Assembly (NCBI RefSeq): GCF_900095305.1
Contig: NZ_FMDO01000007.1
Span: forward strand, 186,001 to 250,000
Direction of reading: 5' to 3'
Length of the DNA: 64,000 bases
DNA from: Proteiniborus sp. DW1
Lineage (GTDB): Bacteria > Bacillota > Clostridia > Tissierellales > Proteiniboraceae
Below the pieces are notes generated by a model. That model was not told the DNA's origin, made no database searches, and saw only the letters and a program-made list of their open reading frames with translations. The translations under genes were made by a program, and so were the position numbers. Below, one piece after another: positions 55,228 through 64,000 of the stretch; the stretch's first letter is position 1, and every line of letters begins with the position of its first letter.

Positions 55228-55622
55228 CCTGATTTGTTTAAGAGTTTATTAGCAATAGTAATGATTAATTACTATATTTTATCTATTTTCAACATATTAT
55301 ATTGATAGATTTCTATAATATACTTAAATAATGATAAAAACTAGAGATATCCTGCATAGATTGAAGAAGTCGATGCAGGATATACTTTGTTTATTAGGCT
55401 CTTTATTATTTCTTTTATATATTTTATTGGCTGATCTCTAAGCTAAGGACTGAAATTATATACCATATTAAGAAATATAGTAAAGCAGTTTAGCATAGCA
55501 ACATCAAGTATATTCTAAGACGATAATTGTTAATTAATTTATACTGTTTTTTAATAAAATAATGAGGTATAATGTTATCTAGTATTTGTATTGTATAACA
55601 TAAAGGGTTTGGTGAAATGATT
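55228..55622. other. 395-bp intergenic region with a terminator-like hairpin
   Basis: Contains the hairpin at 55347-55387 that may end the corrinoid cluster, and a TATAAT at 55569-55574 near the MATE gene. No gene is seen. Confidence 0.45.
55347..55387 (+). terminator. Probable terminator of the corrinoid cluster
   Basis: ATATCCTGCAT (55347-55357) pairs perfectly with ATGCAGGATAT (55373-55383), followed by a moderately T-rich tail. Confidence 0.65.
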
Positions 55623-56966
55623 ATGGAAAGATTAGACAATAGAGATATTAGGAATCAGATTTTTAAGCTAGCTATTCCAGCAATTTTAGAAATGACACTT
55701 CATACTCTTGTATGGACAGCTGATACTGCTATGGTAGGAAGACTTAATCCTGCTTCAATATCCGCAGTTAATTTAGGTTCACAGATAATGTTTACTATAA
55801 GTAATATTTTTGGTGCTCTTGGAATAGGTGCTACAGCATTGGTATCTAGACAAATAGGGGCTAAAAATAGAGATGAGGCTGAAAATATAGCAGCTCAAGC
55901 AATTGGAATAGGACTTATAATCAGTATTATAATAGGATTTAGTGGAATCTTATCAGCAAATGCAGTGTTTAATCTAATAGTAGATGACCCTGAGGTCATA
56001 GTACTAGGAAGTAATTATCTTAGGATAGTTTTTGTTGGGGCATTGTTTTTAATACCACAATTTATCGCCAATTCTATATTAAGAGGAGCTGGAAATACAG
56101 TTATTCCTTTAGTATCAGCAGCTTTTGCAAATGCATTTAATATTATTGGTGACTATGTGCTAATCTTTGGGAAGTTTGGATTTCCCGAGCTTGGAGTAAA
56201 TGGAGCAGCTATTGCAACAGGAGTCGCTCAAATATTAGGAGCTTCTATTACATTTTTTTTCTTGATTAGAGGAAAATCTGGTATTAAGCTTCATATCAGT
56301 AAGGTATTTAAGTTAAATAGAAATGTAACCAAAAATATTGTAAACCTAAGTGTACCTGCTACGCTTGAAACATTTATGAATGAAGGAAGTAGACTGTTAT
56401 CTTCATTCTGGATAGCACAATTAGGGACTATTTCTTTTGCTGCACATTCACTTGCCAATGCAGCAGAATCGATTTCGTATATGCCTGGTTATGGCTTTGC
56501 TGTAGCTGCCACTACTATGGTTGGACAAAGCTTAGGAGCTAAGAATATAAAGAGGGCTGAGGTCAGTACGAAGAAAATTATAATGTATTCAGTATGGTTA
56601 ATGGGATTAGTAGCTTTAGCTTTTGCCCTTATACCTTTTGGAATTATGAGACTTTTCAGTAATGACCTTGGAACAGTGGAACTAGCATCTAGATGCTTGC
56701 GAGTAGGTGCGGTTGAACAGATTCCTATAGCAATAGGTATGACTGTTTCAGGTGCTTTAAAAGGAGCAGGAGATACAAAGGGACCTTTTAAAATATCTTT
56801 AGTTACAAATCTAGCAGTAAGACTGCCTTTAATATTCATTATTGTATTTGTTTTAAAATTGAATGTTGTATTTGTATGGTGGGCAACAGGAATACAGTTT
56901 ATAGTTGAAGCAACATTAATGGTAATTAGATACAGGCGAGGTAGATGGAAATCTATAAATGTATAA
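55623..56966 (+). CDS. MATE-family multidrug/toxin efflux transporter
   Basis: This 447-residue protein has 12 expected membrane helices. Motifs typical of MATE exporters are IFKLAIPAILEMTLHTLVWTADTAMVGRL (seen in part), GATALVSRQIGAKN, NSILRGAGNT and the second-half repeat VGQSLGAKN and GALKGAGDT. It exports cationic compounds with sodium or protons. ATG 55623 is chosen because GGTGA lies 7 bases before it; ATG 55617 is one base from it. Its terminator is shared with the convergent Gre-like gene. Confidence 0.9.
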   Translation: MERLDNRDIRNQIFKLAIPAILEMTLHTLVWTADTAMVGRLNPASISAVNLGSQIMFTISNIFGALGIGATALVSRQIGAKNRDEAENIAAQAIGIGLIISIIIGFSGILSANAVFNLIVDDPEVIVLGSNYLRIVFVGALFLIPQFIANSILRGAGNTVIPLVSAAFANAFNIIGDYVLIFGKFGFPELGVNGAAIATGVAQILGASITFFFLIRGKSGIKLHISKVFKLNRNVTKNIVNLSVPATLETFMNEGSRLLSSFWIAQLGTISFAAHSLANAAESISYMPGYGFAVAATTMVGQSLGAKNIKRAEVSTKKIIMYSVWLMGLVALAFALIPFGIMRLFSNDLGTVELASRCLRVGAVEQIPIAIGMTVSGALKGAGDTKGPFKISLVTNLAVRLPLIFIIVFVLKLNVVFVWWATGIQFIVEATLMVIRYRRGRWKSINV

Positions 56967-56973
56967 GAAAAAG

Positions 56974-57020
56974 AAAAAGAGCTTTTTACTTGACATAGGT
57001 CAGTTTGCTAAGCTCTTTTT
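56974..57020. terminator. Bidirectional terminator between MATE and Gre-like genes
   Basis: AAAAAGAGCTT pairs with AAGCTCTTTTT, flanked by A and T runs, between convergent genes. Confidence 0.85.
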
Positions 57021-57026
57021 GTTTTT

Positions 57027-57467
57027 TTAATCTAATTCAATTGACTTTATTTCATACTCAATATTCTCCATAGGAGTTTCTACTAAAACATGATCCCCTA
57101 CTTTTTTCAGTAAGAGCGCTTTTCCAATTGGTGAAAGATATGAAGCATAATCTCCATCTAATGGATTTGTAGTCAAGAAAGGAGAAACAATTTTAAACCT
57201 TTCTACTTCATTACTGTTGATATCCTCCACTTCAACGATGCTATCGATTATTACAAAAGGACAATTGGTGCTCTTTTTATTAGACTTTTTCATTTTTTTC
57301 ACATACTTATATATCTGTGAAATATAATCTGCTATTAGGGTTTCGAACTCTAACCTCTCGGCAGACATTTCATAGTAGTACTCTTCAATGACTTCGCTTT
57401 TTTCTTCTTCAATTTGAACTAAATGCTCTATAAGTTTTTCATATATTGTTTTTACTTCTATGGACAT
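57027..57467 (-). CDS. GreA/GreB-family C-terminal domain protein
   Basis: This 146-residue minus-strand protein has an N-terminal helical part with acidic residues (about 1-60), a Lys-rich link (YVKKMKKSNKKS), and a C-terminal FKBP-like Gre domain. That domain includes FKIVSPFLTTNPLDGDYASYLSPIGKALLLKK (shown in part), matching the S-x2-SP-x-G-x-A-L motif of Gre factors. The N-terminal coiled coil is shorter than in true GreA, so it may be a Gre-like RNA polymerase secondary-channel modulator. The start has a long G run (GGGGGGATATTAC). A perfect hairpin lies 58 bases upstream. Confidence 0.8.
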   Translation of the reverse strand: MSIEVKTIYEKLIEHLVQIEEEKSEVIEEYYYEMSAERLEFETLIADYISQIYKYVKKMKKSNKKSTNCPFVIIDSIVEVEDINSNEVERFKIVSPFLTTNPLDGDYASYLSPIGKALLLKKVGDHVLVETPMENIEYEIKSIELD

Positions 57468-57524
57468 GTAATATCCCCCCTATCCCCATATACATTAAAT
57501 GGCAAATGTTTCCATATACAACAA

Positions 57525-57550
57525 GCCATTCCGTAGAAATACGGAATGGC
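57525..57550. repeat. Perfect 10-bp inverted repeat upstream of the Gre-like gene
   Basis: GCCATTCCGT (57525-57534) and ACGGAATGGC (57541-57550) with a 6-base loop, extended one base on each side (A57524/T57551). No T run follows on either strand, so an operator or leader hairpin is more likely than a terminator. Confidence 0.55.
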
Positions 57551-57705
57551 TCATATATAATCATATCATAGCTGTTAATCATTGTCAACAATGACTGACA
57601 TTACCACTTAATAACAAAGATTTAATAATGATTATAAATATTGCAAAGAAAGCTATTTTCTAATACTATTATAGCTAGAGAATTATAGATAGTAGGTTGG
57701 TAACC

Positions 57706-60051
57706 ATGAAATTAAAGCAGAAAATAAAGGTGTCTGTTCGTAATCTAGTAGAATTCATTCTAAGAACTGGAGATATAGACTCAGGATTTGTAGGTAGTAG
57801 CAACAACAGGGCATTAGAAGGGACTAGGATACATAAGAAGGTGCAAAGCACCAGTGGAGAAAACTACGATTCTGAGGTTATTCTTAAATATGACATAGAA
57901 TATGAAGAATACATCTTAAGCCTAGAAGGTAGAGCAGACGGTATTATTATAGAAAATGGACTTGTTACAATAGATGAAATAAAAAGCACTGCAGCACCTA
58001 TTGAAAAAATAGATGAAGATTACAATCCTCTTCATTGGGCACAGGCAAAATGCTATGCCTTTATTTATGCTGAGGAAAAAGAGCTACAATATATAAATGT
58101 CCAGTTAACATATTATCAAATAGACACAGATGAAATTAAGCGTATAGTTAAGGAATTTAGCTTTGAAGAGCTAAAGAGCTTTTTCTTTGACTTGATTCAG
58201 AAGTATTTTATATGGACAGAAATGCAGCATAAGTGGAATATTAAAAGAAATGCTTCTATAAAAGAATTATCCTTTCCTCATGAAAAGTATAGAAAGGGAC
58301 AGAGGGAATTAGCAGTTGCTGCATATAAGACAATAGTAAATGAGAAAAAACTATATGCCCAAGCCCCTACTGGAATAGGTAAGACCATATCTACAGCATT
58401 TCCTGCTATTAAGGCTATGGGAGAAGGACACACATCTAAAATATTTTATCTAACAGCTAAAACCATAACCCGAACTGTGGCTGGAGAGGCATTTTCACTA
58501 ATGAGAGAAAATGGATTAGATGTTAAGACTGTAGTACTTACTGCTAAAGATAAAATATGCTTTAAAGAAAAAGCAACCTGCAGCCCAGAAGCATGTGAAT
58601 ATGCTAAAGGCCATTATGACAGAGTAAATGATGCCATAATGGATATTTTAAAGAATGAGGATGAACTAAATAGAGAAACTATTGAAAAATATGCACTAAG
58701 GCACTGTGTATGTCCTTTTGAATTTTCATTAGACTTAACTTTATGGGCGGATGCAGTTATTTGTGACTATAATTATGTATTTGATCCTAGTGTAAGCTTA
58801 AAAAGGTTTTTTGCAGAAAAGGGAGGAGACTATGTATTTCTAATTGACGAAGCCCATAATCTAGTAGATAGAGCTAGAGAAATGTATTCAGCAGAGCTTT
58901 TTAAGAAGCCCTTTCTGGACTTTAAAAGAGAAGTTAAGACTACTTACCCTAAACTATCTAAAGCTCTAAACAAAATCAATCAATATATGCTTGAGCAAAA
59001 AAAGAAGTGCGATTCCAATGGTTATTATATTAAAGAAGAGTTAGATGGGGATATATACTATTACCTTAAAAAATTCATTGCAGAATGTGAAGAATACTTA
59101 TTAAGACAAAAAAATGCTGAAAGATACGAAGAACATTTAAGCCTATATTTTGATGCTTTGGCTTTTACAAGAATATGCGAGTTGTATGACGATAAATATA
59201 TTACCTATGTAGAAAACTCTAATAAAGATGTAAGACTAAAGCTCTATTGTCTAGATCCATCACATTTATTAAAGGAAACATTAAAAAAAGGCAAGGCAGC
59301 TATATTTTTCTCTGCTACATTGATTCCAATGGATTATCATAAGAACATATTAGGCGGGGAAGAGGATGATTATACTATTTATTTAAATTCTCCTTTTTCT
59401 ATAGAAAACAGGCAAATTCTTGTGGCAGATAGGATTTCAACCAAGTATAGAGATAGAGAAAGAAGTTATTCAGATATTGTGGAGTATATTAACTCTGTAT
59501 TAAATGTCAAGAAGGGAAATTATCTAATCTTCTTTCCATCCTATCAATATATGAATAAGGTTTATGAATTATTCAAAGAAAAGTATCCAGAGTATGAAAC
59601 CTACATTCAAGAGCCTAATATGACTGAAGAAGAGAGAGAAGATTTTTTGGAACTATTTGAAATAGATAATGAGAAAAATGTCTTAGGTTTTTGTGTTCTT
59701 GGAGGAATATTCTCAGAAGGAATCGATCTTAAGCATGATAGACTAATAGGGGTTATAATAGTTGGAGTAGGGCTACCACAGATTTGCTTAGAAAGAGATA
59801 TCATTAAAGATTATTTTAACAAGGTAAATAAGCTAGGCTACGAATACTCATACATGTACCCTGGCATGACTAAGGTCCTTCAGGCAGCAGGGCGATTAAT
59901 TCGTACAGAAGAGGATAGGGGAGTTATTCTGCTATTAGATGAAAGATTTGTATACTCAAATTATCAAAGATTATTTCCTAAAGAATGGTTTCCTCATGAA
60001 AGAGTAAATAAAGATAATATAGAAAAGTATCTCAGTAAGTTCTGGGGGTAG
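57706..60051 (+). CDS. XPD/DinG-like Fe-S helicase with N-terminal PD-(D/E)XK-like region
   Basis: This 781-residue protein has an N-terminal nuclease-like region (about 1-180) with GRADGIIIENGLVTIDEIKST, a D-x(n)-E-x-K pattern, plus LHWAQAKCYAFIYA. An SF2 helicase core follows: QAPTGIGKTISTAFP (motif I), FYLTAKTITRTVA, four cysteines of an Fe-S cluster (CFKEKATCSPEACEYA and HCVCPFEF), VICDYNYVFDP, LIDEAHNLVDRA (DEAH) and a C-terminal motif VI (QAAGRLIRTEEDRG). It should unwind DNA 5' to 3', perhaps with cutting. The ATG at 57706 has AGTAGG 9 bases upstream; TTG 57697 is possible. It appears monocistronic, with a repair role likely. Confidence 0.87.
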   Translation: MKLKQKIKVSVRNLVEFILRTGDIDSGFVGSSNNRALEGTRIHKKVQSTSGENYDSEVILKYDIEYEEYILSLEGRADGIIIENGLVTIDEIKSTAAPIEKIDEDYNPLHWAQAKCYAFIYAEEKELQYINVQLTYYQIDTDEIKRIVKEFSFEELKSFFFDLIQKYFIWTEMQHKWNIKRNASIKELSFPHEKYRKGQRELAVAAYKTIVNEKKLYAQAPTGIGKTISTAFPAIKAMGEGHTSKIFYLTAKTITRTVAGEAFSLMRENGLDVKTVVLTAKDKICFKEKATCSPEACEYAKGHYDRVNDAIMDILKNEDELNRETIEKYALRHCVCPFEFSLDLTLWADAVICDYNYVFDPSVSLKRFFAEKGGDYVFLIDEAHNLVDRAREMYSAELFKKPFLDFKREVKTTYPKLSKALNKINQYMLEQKKKCDSNGYYIKEELDGDIYYYLKKFIAECEEYLLRQKNAERYEEHLSLYFDALAFTRICELYDDKYITYVENSNKDVRLKLYCLDPSHLLKETLKKGKAAIFFSATLIPMDYHKNILGGEEDDYTIYLNSPFSIENRQILVADRISTKYRDRERSYSDIVEYINSVLNVKKGNYLIFFPSYQYMNKVYELFKEKYPEYETYIQEPNMTEEEREDFLELFEIDNEKNVLGFCVLGGIFSEGIDLKHDRLIGVIIVGVGLPQICLERDIIKDYFNKVNKLGYEYSYMYPGMTKVLQAAGRLIRTEEDRGVILLLDERFVYSNYQRLFPKEWFPHERVNKDNIEKYLSKFWG

Positions 60052-60218
60052 CAGGAAGAGAGCTAGAATTATGAGAGATTCTTTGTTATAAAATTTTTAG
60101 AGGTATTTTTTGTGTTTTCCTTTGAGTTTCCTGTACTATATATCTTTGATTGATATGGAAGTGTAAAAATTCCCTTATATTACATCATATTACCTCCAAA
60201 AAAAATTTTAAAAACTTA

Positions 60219-60246
60219 TTGACTTTATTTCTGTACGTGATATAAT
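60219..60246 (+). promoter_or_regulatory. Promoter of tRNA-Leu copy 2
   Basis: TTGACT (60219-60224), 16-bp spacer, TATAAT (60241-60246), 29 bases before the tRNA. Confidence 0.8.
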
Positions 60247-60275
60247 ATTCTTTGTCGTTAATAAAAACAATCTAT

Positions 60276-60359
60276 GCGGGAGTGGCGGAACTGGCAGACG
60301 CGCTAGACTTAGGATCTAGTGTCATAGACGTGGGGGTTCAAGTCCTCTCTCCCGCACCA
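60276..60359 (+). tRNA. tRNA-Leu (UAG), copy 2
   Basis: 84 bases identical to the tRNA-Leu at 45492: acceptor GCGGGAG/CTCCCGC, anticodon TAG, long variable arm, encoded CCA. It has its own promoter. Confidence 0.95.
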
Positions 60360-60453
60360 TAATAGCCAATGTAAATGTCAGTGATTTTTTAGCGAATGCA
60401 AATGTAAAAGAACTTTTCTCAATAAGATTCACAATAAATTTCTTAAAAATCTA

Positions 60454-60483
60454 TTGACTTTATTTTTAAATGCATGATATAAT
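60454..60483 (+). promoter_or_regulatory. Promoter of tRNA-Leu copy 3
   Basis: TTGACT (60454-60459), 18-bp spacer, TATAAT (60478-60483). The flanking ATTGACTTTATTT is shared with the copy 2 promoter, showing that the promoter was duplicated with the gene. Confidence 0.8.
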
Positions 60484-60510
60484 AATCAAGTCAGTAAGAA
60501 AAATAACTAT

Positions 60511-60594
60511 GCGGGAGTGGCGGAACTGGCAGACGCGCTAGACTTAGGATCTAGTGTCATAGACGTGGGGGTTCAAGTCCTCTCTCCCGCACCA
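60511..60594 (+). tRNA. tRNA-Leu (UAG), copy 3
   Basis: Identical over 84 bases to copies 1 and 2. The CACCATAATAGCCAATG sequence at the 3' end is also shared with copy 2, so a unit of about 235 bp was tandemly duplicated. Confidence 0.95.
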
Positions 60595-60600
60595 TAATAG

Positions 60601-60626
60601 CCAATGGTATATTCCATTGGTTTTTT
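60601..60626 (+). terminator. Terminator after tRNA-Leu copy 3
   Basis: CCAATGG/CCATTGG with a 6-base loop and six Ts. The matching position after copy 2 keeps only the first arm. Confidence 0.88.
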
Positions 60627-60657
60627 CTTATATTTTTTTAAAAAATGTATGGTACAA

Positions 60658-60686
60658 TTGGACATGGGAAGAATTTATGATATAAT
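60658..60686 (+). promoter_or_regulatory. Sigma-A promoter upstream of tig
   Basis: TTGGAC (60658-60663), exact 17-bp spacer, TATAAT (60681-60686), giving a leader of about 215 bases before tig. Confidence 0.7.
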
Positions 60687-60911
60687 ATAGTGGTTAATCA
60701 TAAGGAAGTCATACGAATGGTTAAATTACACTGGTTGTAGCCTTATAATTGAAACGACATTAAGATTATTTGCAGTATATAGGAATTCTTCAAATTTATT
60801 TATTCACACCATACATAGGCACGGACTTTCGGAAATATCTCATCAGTATGTCAGTGATTTAAATACGTGTGAATTAGAGAGACTAATATAAAGGTTTAAG
60901 GAGGAAAGTTA

Positions 60912-62198
60912 ATGAGTTCATCAGTAGTAAAAAAAGAAAATAATGTTGTTACATTAAAAATCGAGGTAGATGCAGAAACATTTGAGAAAGGTGTTCAACA
61001 GGCTTATCAAAAAAACAAGCACAGATTTAATATTCCAGGATTTAGAAAAGGAAAAGCTCCTAGAAAGATAATTGAAATGAACTATGGAGAAGGAATTTTC
61101 TATGAAGATGCAATAAACATTGTATTTCCAGAAGCATATGATAAAGCTATAGAAGAACACAAACTTGACCCAGTAGATAGACCAACTGTAGACGTTGAAG
61201 ATATTGAAAAAGGAAAAGCAGTAGTGTTTACAGCTGATGTTACAGTTATGCCAGAAGTTAAGCTTGGTGAGTACAAGGGTATAGAAGTAGAAAAATCAGA
61301 GTATAATGTTACAGAAGAAGAAGTAGAAGCAGAGCTAAAAACAATGCGAGAGAGAAATGCTAGAATTGTAGATGCTGGTGACAGACCAGTAAAACAAGGG
61401 GATATATTAACTATTGACTATTCAGGATTTGTAGGAGAAGAGCAATTTGAAGGTGGTACAGCACAAAACCAAACTCTTGAAATCGGTTCTGGCAGATTTA
61501 TCCCTGGATTCGAAGATCAACTTGTGGGAAAAAATAAAGAAGAGGAAGTTGAAGTAAAGGTTACTTTTCCAGAAGAATATCATGCAGAGAATTTAGCAGG
61601 TAAAGATGCTATATTCAAAGTTATAATACATGAAATAAAAGAAAAAGAATTACCAGCTTTAGATGATGAATTTGCTAAAGATGTAAGTGAATTTGATACG
61701 CTAGATGAATTAAAAGCTGATATAATGAATAGACTAAAAAAACAAGCTGAACAAAGAGAAAAGGCTGAAAATGAAAATAAGGTAGTAGAAAAAGTAGCAG
61801 AATTATGTGAAGTAGATATTCCAGAAGTAATGATTGATAGACAAATAGACGATGACATAAATGATTTTGCATACAGACTAAGATACCAAGGTTTAGAGTT
61901 TGAAAAATACTTAGAATTAACTGGTACACAAATAGAAGATTTAAGAGAGCAGTTTAAGCCAAATGCTGAGAAATTTGTTAAAGCAGATTTAGTGCTTGCA
62001 GCTATTTCAGAGAAAGAGGGAATTGAAGCTACAGAAGAAGAACTAAATAAGGAACTTGAAGATTTTGCTAAGAGCTATAACCAGGATGCTGACAAATTTA
62101 AAGCTAGCTTAAAGGCTAACGATTTAGAGTATATTAAAAAGGGTATAATTAAGAGAAAGACAGTTGAATTTTTAGTAAGGGAAGCTAAACTGTCTTAA
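60912..62198 (+). CDS. tig: Trigger factor
   Basis: This 428-residue ribosome-bound chaperone and prolyl isomerase has the N-terminal ribosome-docking signature FNIPGFRKGKAPRKIIE. Next is a central FKBP-type domain (about 150-240, GDILTIDYSGFVGEEQFEGG, IGSGRFIPGFEDQL, shown in part), then a helical C-terminal cradle. It meets nascent chains at the tunnel exit. The ATG follows TAAGGAGGAAAG. clpP and clpX follow in the usual order. Length is normal. Confidence 0.97.
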   Translation: MSSSVVKKENNVVTLKIEVDAETFEKGVQQAYQKNKHRFNIPGFRKGKAPRKIIEMNYGEGIFYEDAINIVFPEAYDKAIEEHKLDPVDRPTVDVEDIEKGKAVVFTADVTVMPEVKLGEYKGIEVEKSEYNVTEEEVEAELKTMRERNARIVDAGDRPVKQGDILTIDYSGFVGEEQFEGGTAQNQTLEIGSGRFIPGFEDQLVGKNKEEEVEVKVTFPEEYHAENLAGKDAIFKVIIHEIKEKELPALDDEFAKDVSEFDTLDELKADIMNRLKKQAEQREKAENENKVVEKVAELCEVDIPEVMIDRQIDDDINDFAYRLRYQGLEFEKYLELTGTQIEDLREQFKPNAEKFVKADLVLAAISEKEGIEATEEELNKELEDFAKSYNQDADKFKASLKANDLEYIKKGIIKRKTVEFLVREAKLS

Positions 62199-62223
62199 TT
62201 AGAGTAATTAGGGAGGAGATAAC

Positions 62224-62808
62224 ATGGCTTTAGTTCCAATGGTTGTTGAGCAAACAAACAGAGGGGAAAGATCATACGATATTTATTCAAGGCTTTTAAA
62301 AGAAAGAATAATATTCATAAGCGATGAAATTAATGATGTTACAGCAAGCCTTGTAGTAGCACAACTTTTGTTTTTAGAAGCAGAAGATCCAGATAAGGAT
62401 ATTCAGCTTTATATAAATAGCCCTGGTGGTTCCATTACTTCAGGCTTTGCAATATATGATACTATGCAATATATAAAGCCAGATGTTTCTACTATTTGCA
62501 TTGGAATGGCAGCTAGTATGGGTGCATTTTTATTAGCAGCAGGAGCCAAAGGCAAAAGATATGCACTACCAAATGCGGAGGTTATGATACACCAGCCTTT
62601 AGGTGGCACTAGGGGGCAGGCTGAAGATATTAAAATTCATGCTGAGAGAATATTAAAATCAAGGGATCAAATAAATAAGATATTAAGTGATAGGACTGGT
62701 CAACCTCTAGAGAAAATTGCAAGGGATACAGACAGAGATAATTTTATGTCTGCTGAGCAAGCTAAAGAATATGGTATAATAGATGAAGTAATAGAATTTA
62801 GGAAATAA
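62224..62808 (+). CDS. clpP: ATP-dependent Clp protease proteolytic subunit
   Basis: This 194-residue serine protease has the catalytic Ser in [14 protein letters not shown], His in MIHQPLGG and Asp in [11 protein letters not shown], the full triad. [17 protein letters not shown] is the oxyanion-side motif. It forms tetradecamers gated by ClpX. The ATG follows AGGGAGGAG, 25 bases after tig. Substrates may include stalled or regulatory proteins; no adaptor gene is nearby. Confidence 0.97.
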   Translation: MALVPMVVEQTNRGERSYDIYSRLLKERIIFISDEINDVTASLVVAQLLFLEAEDPDKDIQLYINSPGGSITSGFAIYDTMQYIKPDVSTICIGMAASMGAFLLAAGAKGKRYALPNAEVMIHQPLGGTRGQAEDIKIHAERILKSRDQINKILSDRTGQPLEKIARDTDRDNFMSAEQAKEYGIIDEVIEFRK

Positions 62809-62830
62809 AGTTAGTTAGGAGAGGTGAACC

Positions 62831-64000
62831 ATGCCAAAATATGAAGAAAAGCAGCTTAAGTGTTCATTTTGTGGTAAATCTCAAGAACAGGTAAGAAGAC
62901 TTGTTGCAGGACCTAATGTGTATATATGCGATGAGTGTATTGAGTTATGTCAAGAAATAATTGACGAGGAATTTGAAGATACTTTCGAACTTGAGATGAA
63001 AGAACTACCAAAACCAGTAGATATTAAAAAGGTTTTGGATGAGTATGTAATTAAACAAGATAGAGCAAAGAGAGCTTTAGCTGTTGCAGTATATAATCAT
63101 TACAAGAGAATAAATAGAAAAGTAACATCTGATGATATAGACCTACAAAAAAGTAACATAGTTATGATAGGACCTACAGGTTCAGGAAAGACACTATTAG
63201 CGCAGACACTAGCGAAAATATTAAATGTTCCTTTTGCTATTGCGGATGCAACGTCTCTTACTGAAGCAGGGTATGTAGGCGAAGATGTTGAGAACATATT
63301 GCTAAAGCTTATTCAAGCTGCTGATTACGATATAGAGAGAGCAGAAAAAGGTATAGTATATATTGATGAGATTGACAAGATAGCTAGAAAATCAGAAAAT
63401 CCATCTATTACTAGGGATGTAAGTGGTGAAGGAGTTCAGCAGGCCTTGCTAAAGATACTTGAAGGGACAGTGGCAAGTGTTCCTCCACAAGGCGGAAGAA
63501 AACATCCTCATCAAGAGTTTATTCAAATAGACACTACAAATATTCTATTTATAGTTGGTGGAGCTTTTGATGGACTGGAAAATATTATCCAGAAAAGAAT
63601 AGGTAAAAAGGCAATGGGCTTTGGTGCTGATATACAAAGTAAAGAGATTAAGGATGTAGGAGAAGTACTAAAACACTTACAGCCTGAAGACTTGCTTAAG
63701 TTTGGACTGATACCAGAGTTTGTTGGTAGACTTCCAGTAATGGTTACTTTAAATCTCTTAGATAAGGAAGCTCTTATAGAGATATTAACTAAACCTAAGA
63801 ATGCTCTAGTCAAACAATATAAGGAGCTATTTATCATGGATGGTGTAGAGTTAGAAATAGACCATGAAGCCTTAGAAGTAGTAGCAGAAAAGGCCATTGA
63901 AAGAAAATCTGGAGCAAGAGGTCTTAGGGGAATACTAGAAGAGGTAATGCTTGATATAATGTATGATATACCTTCTAGAGAAGATATAGAAAAATGTATC
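62831..64000 (+). CDS. clpX: ATP-dependent Clp protease ATP-binding subunit ClpX, 3' partial
   Basis: 390 codons are visible and the frame is open at the right edge, so the last part is missing. The N-terminal C4 zinc domain ([14 protein letters not shown] ... CDEC) binds substrates and adaptors. The AAA+ core has Walker A GPTGSGKT, Walker [12 protein letters not shown], the pore loop GYVGED, sensor segment FIVGGAFDG, the ClpP-binding IGF-type loop as MGFGAD, and [10 protein letters not shown]. The ATG follows TTAGGAGAGGTG. It unfolds substrates and feeds them to ClpP. Confidence 0.97.
   Translation, partial: MPKYEEKQLKCSFCGKSQEQVRRLVAGPNVYICDECIELCQEIIDEEFEDTFELEMKELPKPVDIKKVLDEYVIKQDRAKRALAVAVYNHYKRINRKVTSDDIDLQKSNIVMIGPTGSGKTLLAQTLAKILNVPFAIADATSLTEAGYVGEDVENILLKLIQAADYDIERAEKGIVYIDEIDKIARKSENPSITRDVSGEGVQQALLKILEGTVASVPPQGGRKHPHQEFIQIDTTNILFIVGGAFDGLENIIQKRIGKKAMGFGADIQSKEIKDVGEVLKHLQPEDLLKFGLIPEFVGRLPVMVTLNLLDKEALIEILTKPKNALVKQYKELFIMDGVELEIDHEALEVVAEKAIERKSGARGLRGILEEVMLDIMYDIPSREDIEKCI

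Larger units (their letters stand above)
60595..60911. other. 317-bp leader region of the tig-clpP-clpX genes
   Basis: It has the tRNA terminator, a promoter (60658-60686) and about 220 bases of leader. In the leader ATTCACAC (60801-60808) can pair with GTGTGAAT (60868-60875), closing a 60-base segment. No gene or known riboswitch was recognised. Confidence 0.45.

Overview
This window is low-GC DNA from an anaerobic Firmicute. It most resembles an amino-acid-fermenting member of Clostridia/Tissierellia. The reasons are a selenocysteine-containing glycine/sarcosine/betaine reductase pair, an AT-rich composition with strong AGGAGG ribosome binding sites, frequent TTG/GTG starts, a GerM-type spore-germination lipoprotein, and large peptide and amino-acid importers. 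The taxonomic placement is inference from gene content.

Layout. 1-2.6 kb: 3' part of a reductase component B operon (pyruvoyl precursor subunit plus UGA-encoded selenoprotein), then a YkvI-type membrane protein. 4.3-12.2 kb: a periplasmic-binding-domain histidine kinase, an NtrC-type sigma54 activator, and a LivKHMGF-type importer. A -24/-12 promoter and two back-to-back dyads precede the importer, so these genes read as one sensing and uptake circuit. 12.3-22.9 kb: housekeeping and envelope genes (YerC/YecD-type TrpR-like protein, nagA, VanY-type carboxypeptidase, lysozyme-like protein, folA, amidase_6 protein, purine permease on the minus strand, small lipoprotein, dipeptidase). 23.1-28.4 kb: pcrA interrupted by an intein that carries a GIY-YIG-like nuclease domain, followed by ligA. 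29-36.8 kb: oppBCDF with two tandem oppA copies. 37-45 kb: small Cys protein, a possible ADP-ribosyltransferase-fold protein beside an AIR-synthase/HypE-like protein, cell-wall amidase, UPF0316 protein, GerMN lipoprotein, rph-rdgB-yfcE.

45.1-45.8 kb: seven tRNA genes behind one strong promoter. Directly downstream lies a scarred zone: a truncated tyrosine recombinase runs into the last ~45 codons of a metN gene, metI is intact, and there is no metQ. Further on are an internally deleted metI copy and a decayed methyltransferase gene. Between and after these lies a corrinoid methyl-transfer cluster (47.9-55.2 kb): three UroD/MtaA-family methyltransferases, one corrinoid protein, one G3E/CobW GTPase and one RACo-like ferredoxin-ASKHA activator. 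No MtrH-type pterin methyltransferase is seen. The methyl donor is unknown, and this is the best candidate here for an undescribed pathway.

55.6-64 kb: MATE exporter, Gre-like protein, an XPD-like helicase with an N-terminal PD-(D/E)XK-like region, two extra tRNA-Leu(UAG) genes identical to the one in the tRNA cluster, then tig-clpP-clpX (clpX runs off the end). No CRISPR array, rRNA, intact insertion sequence or recognised riboswitch was found. All calls come from reading the sequence; no database search was run.
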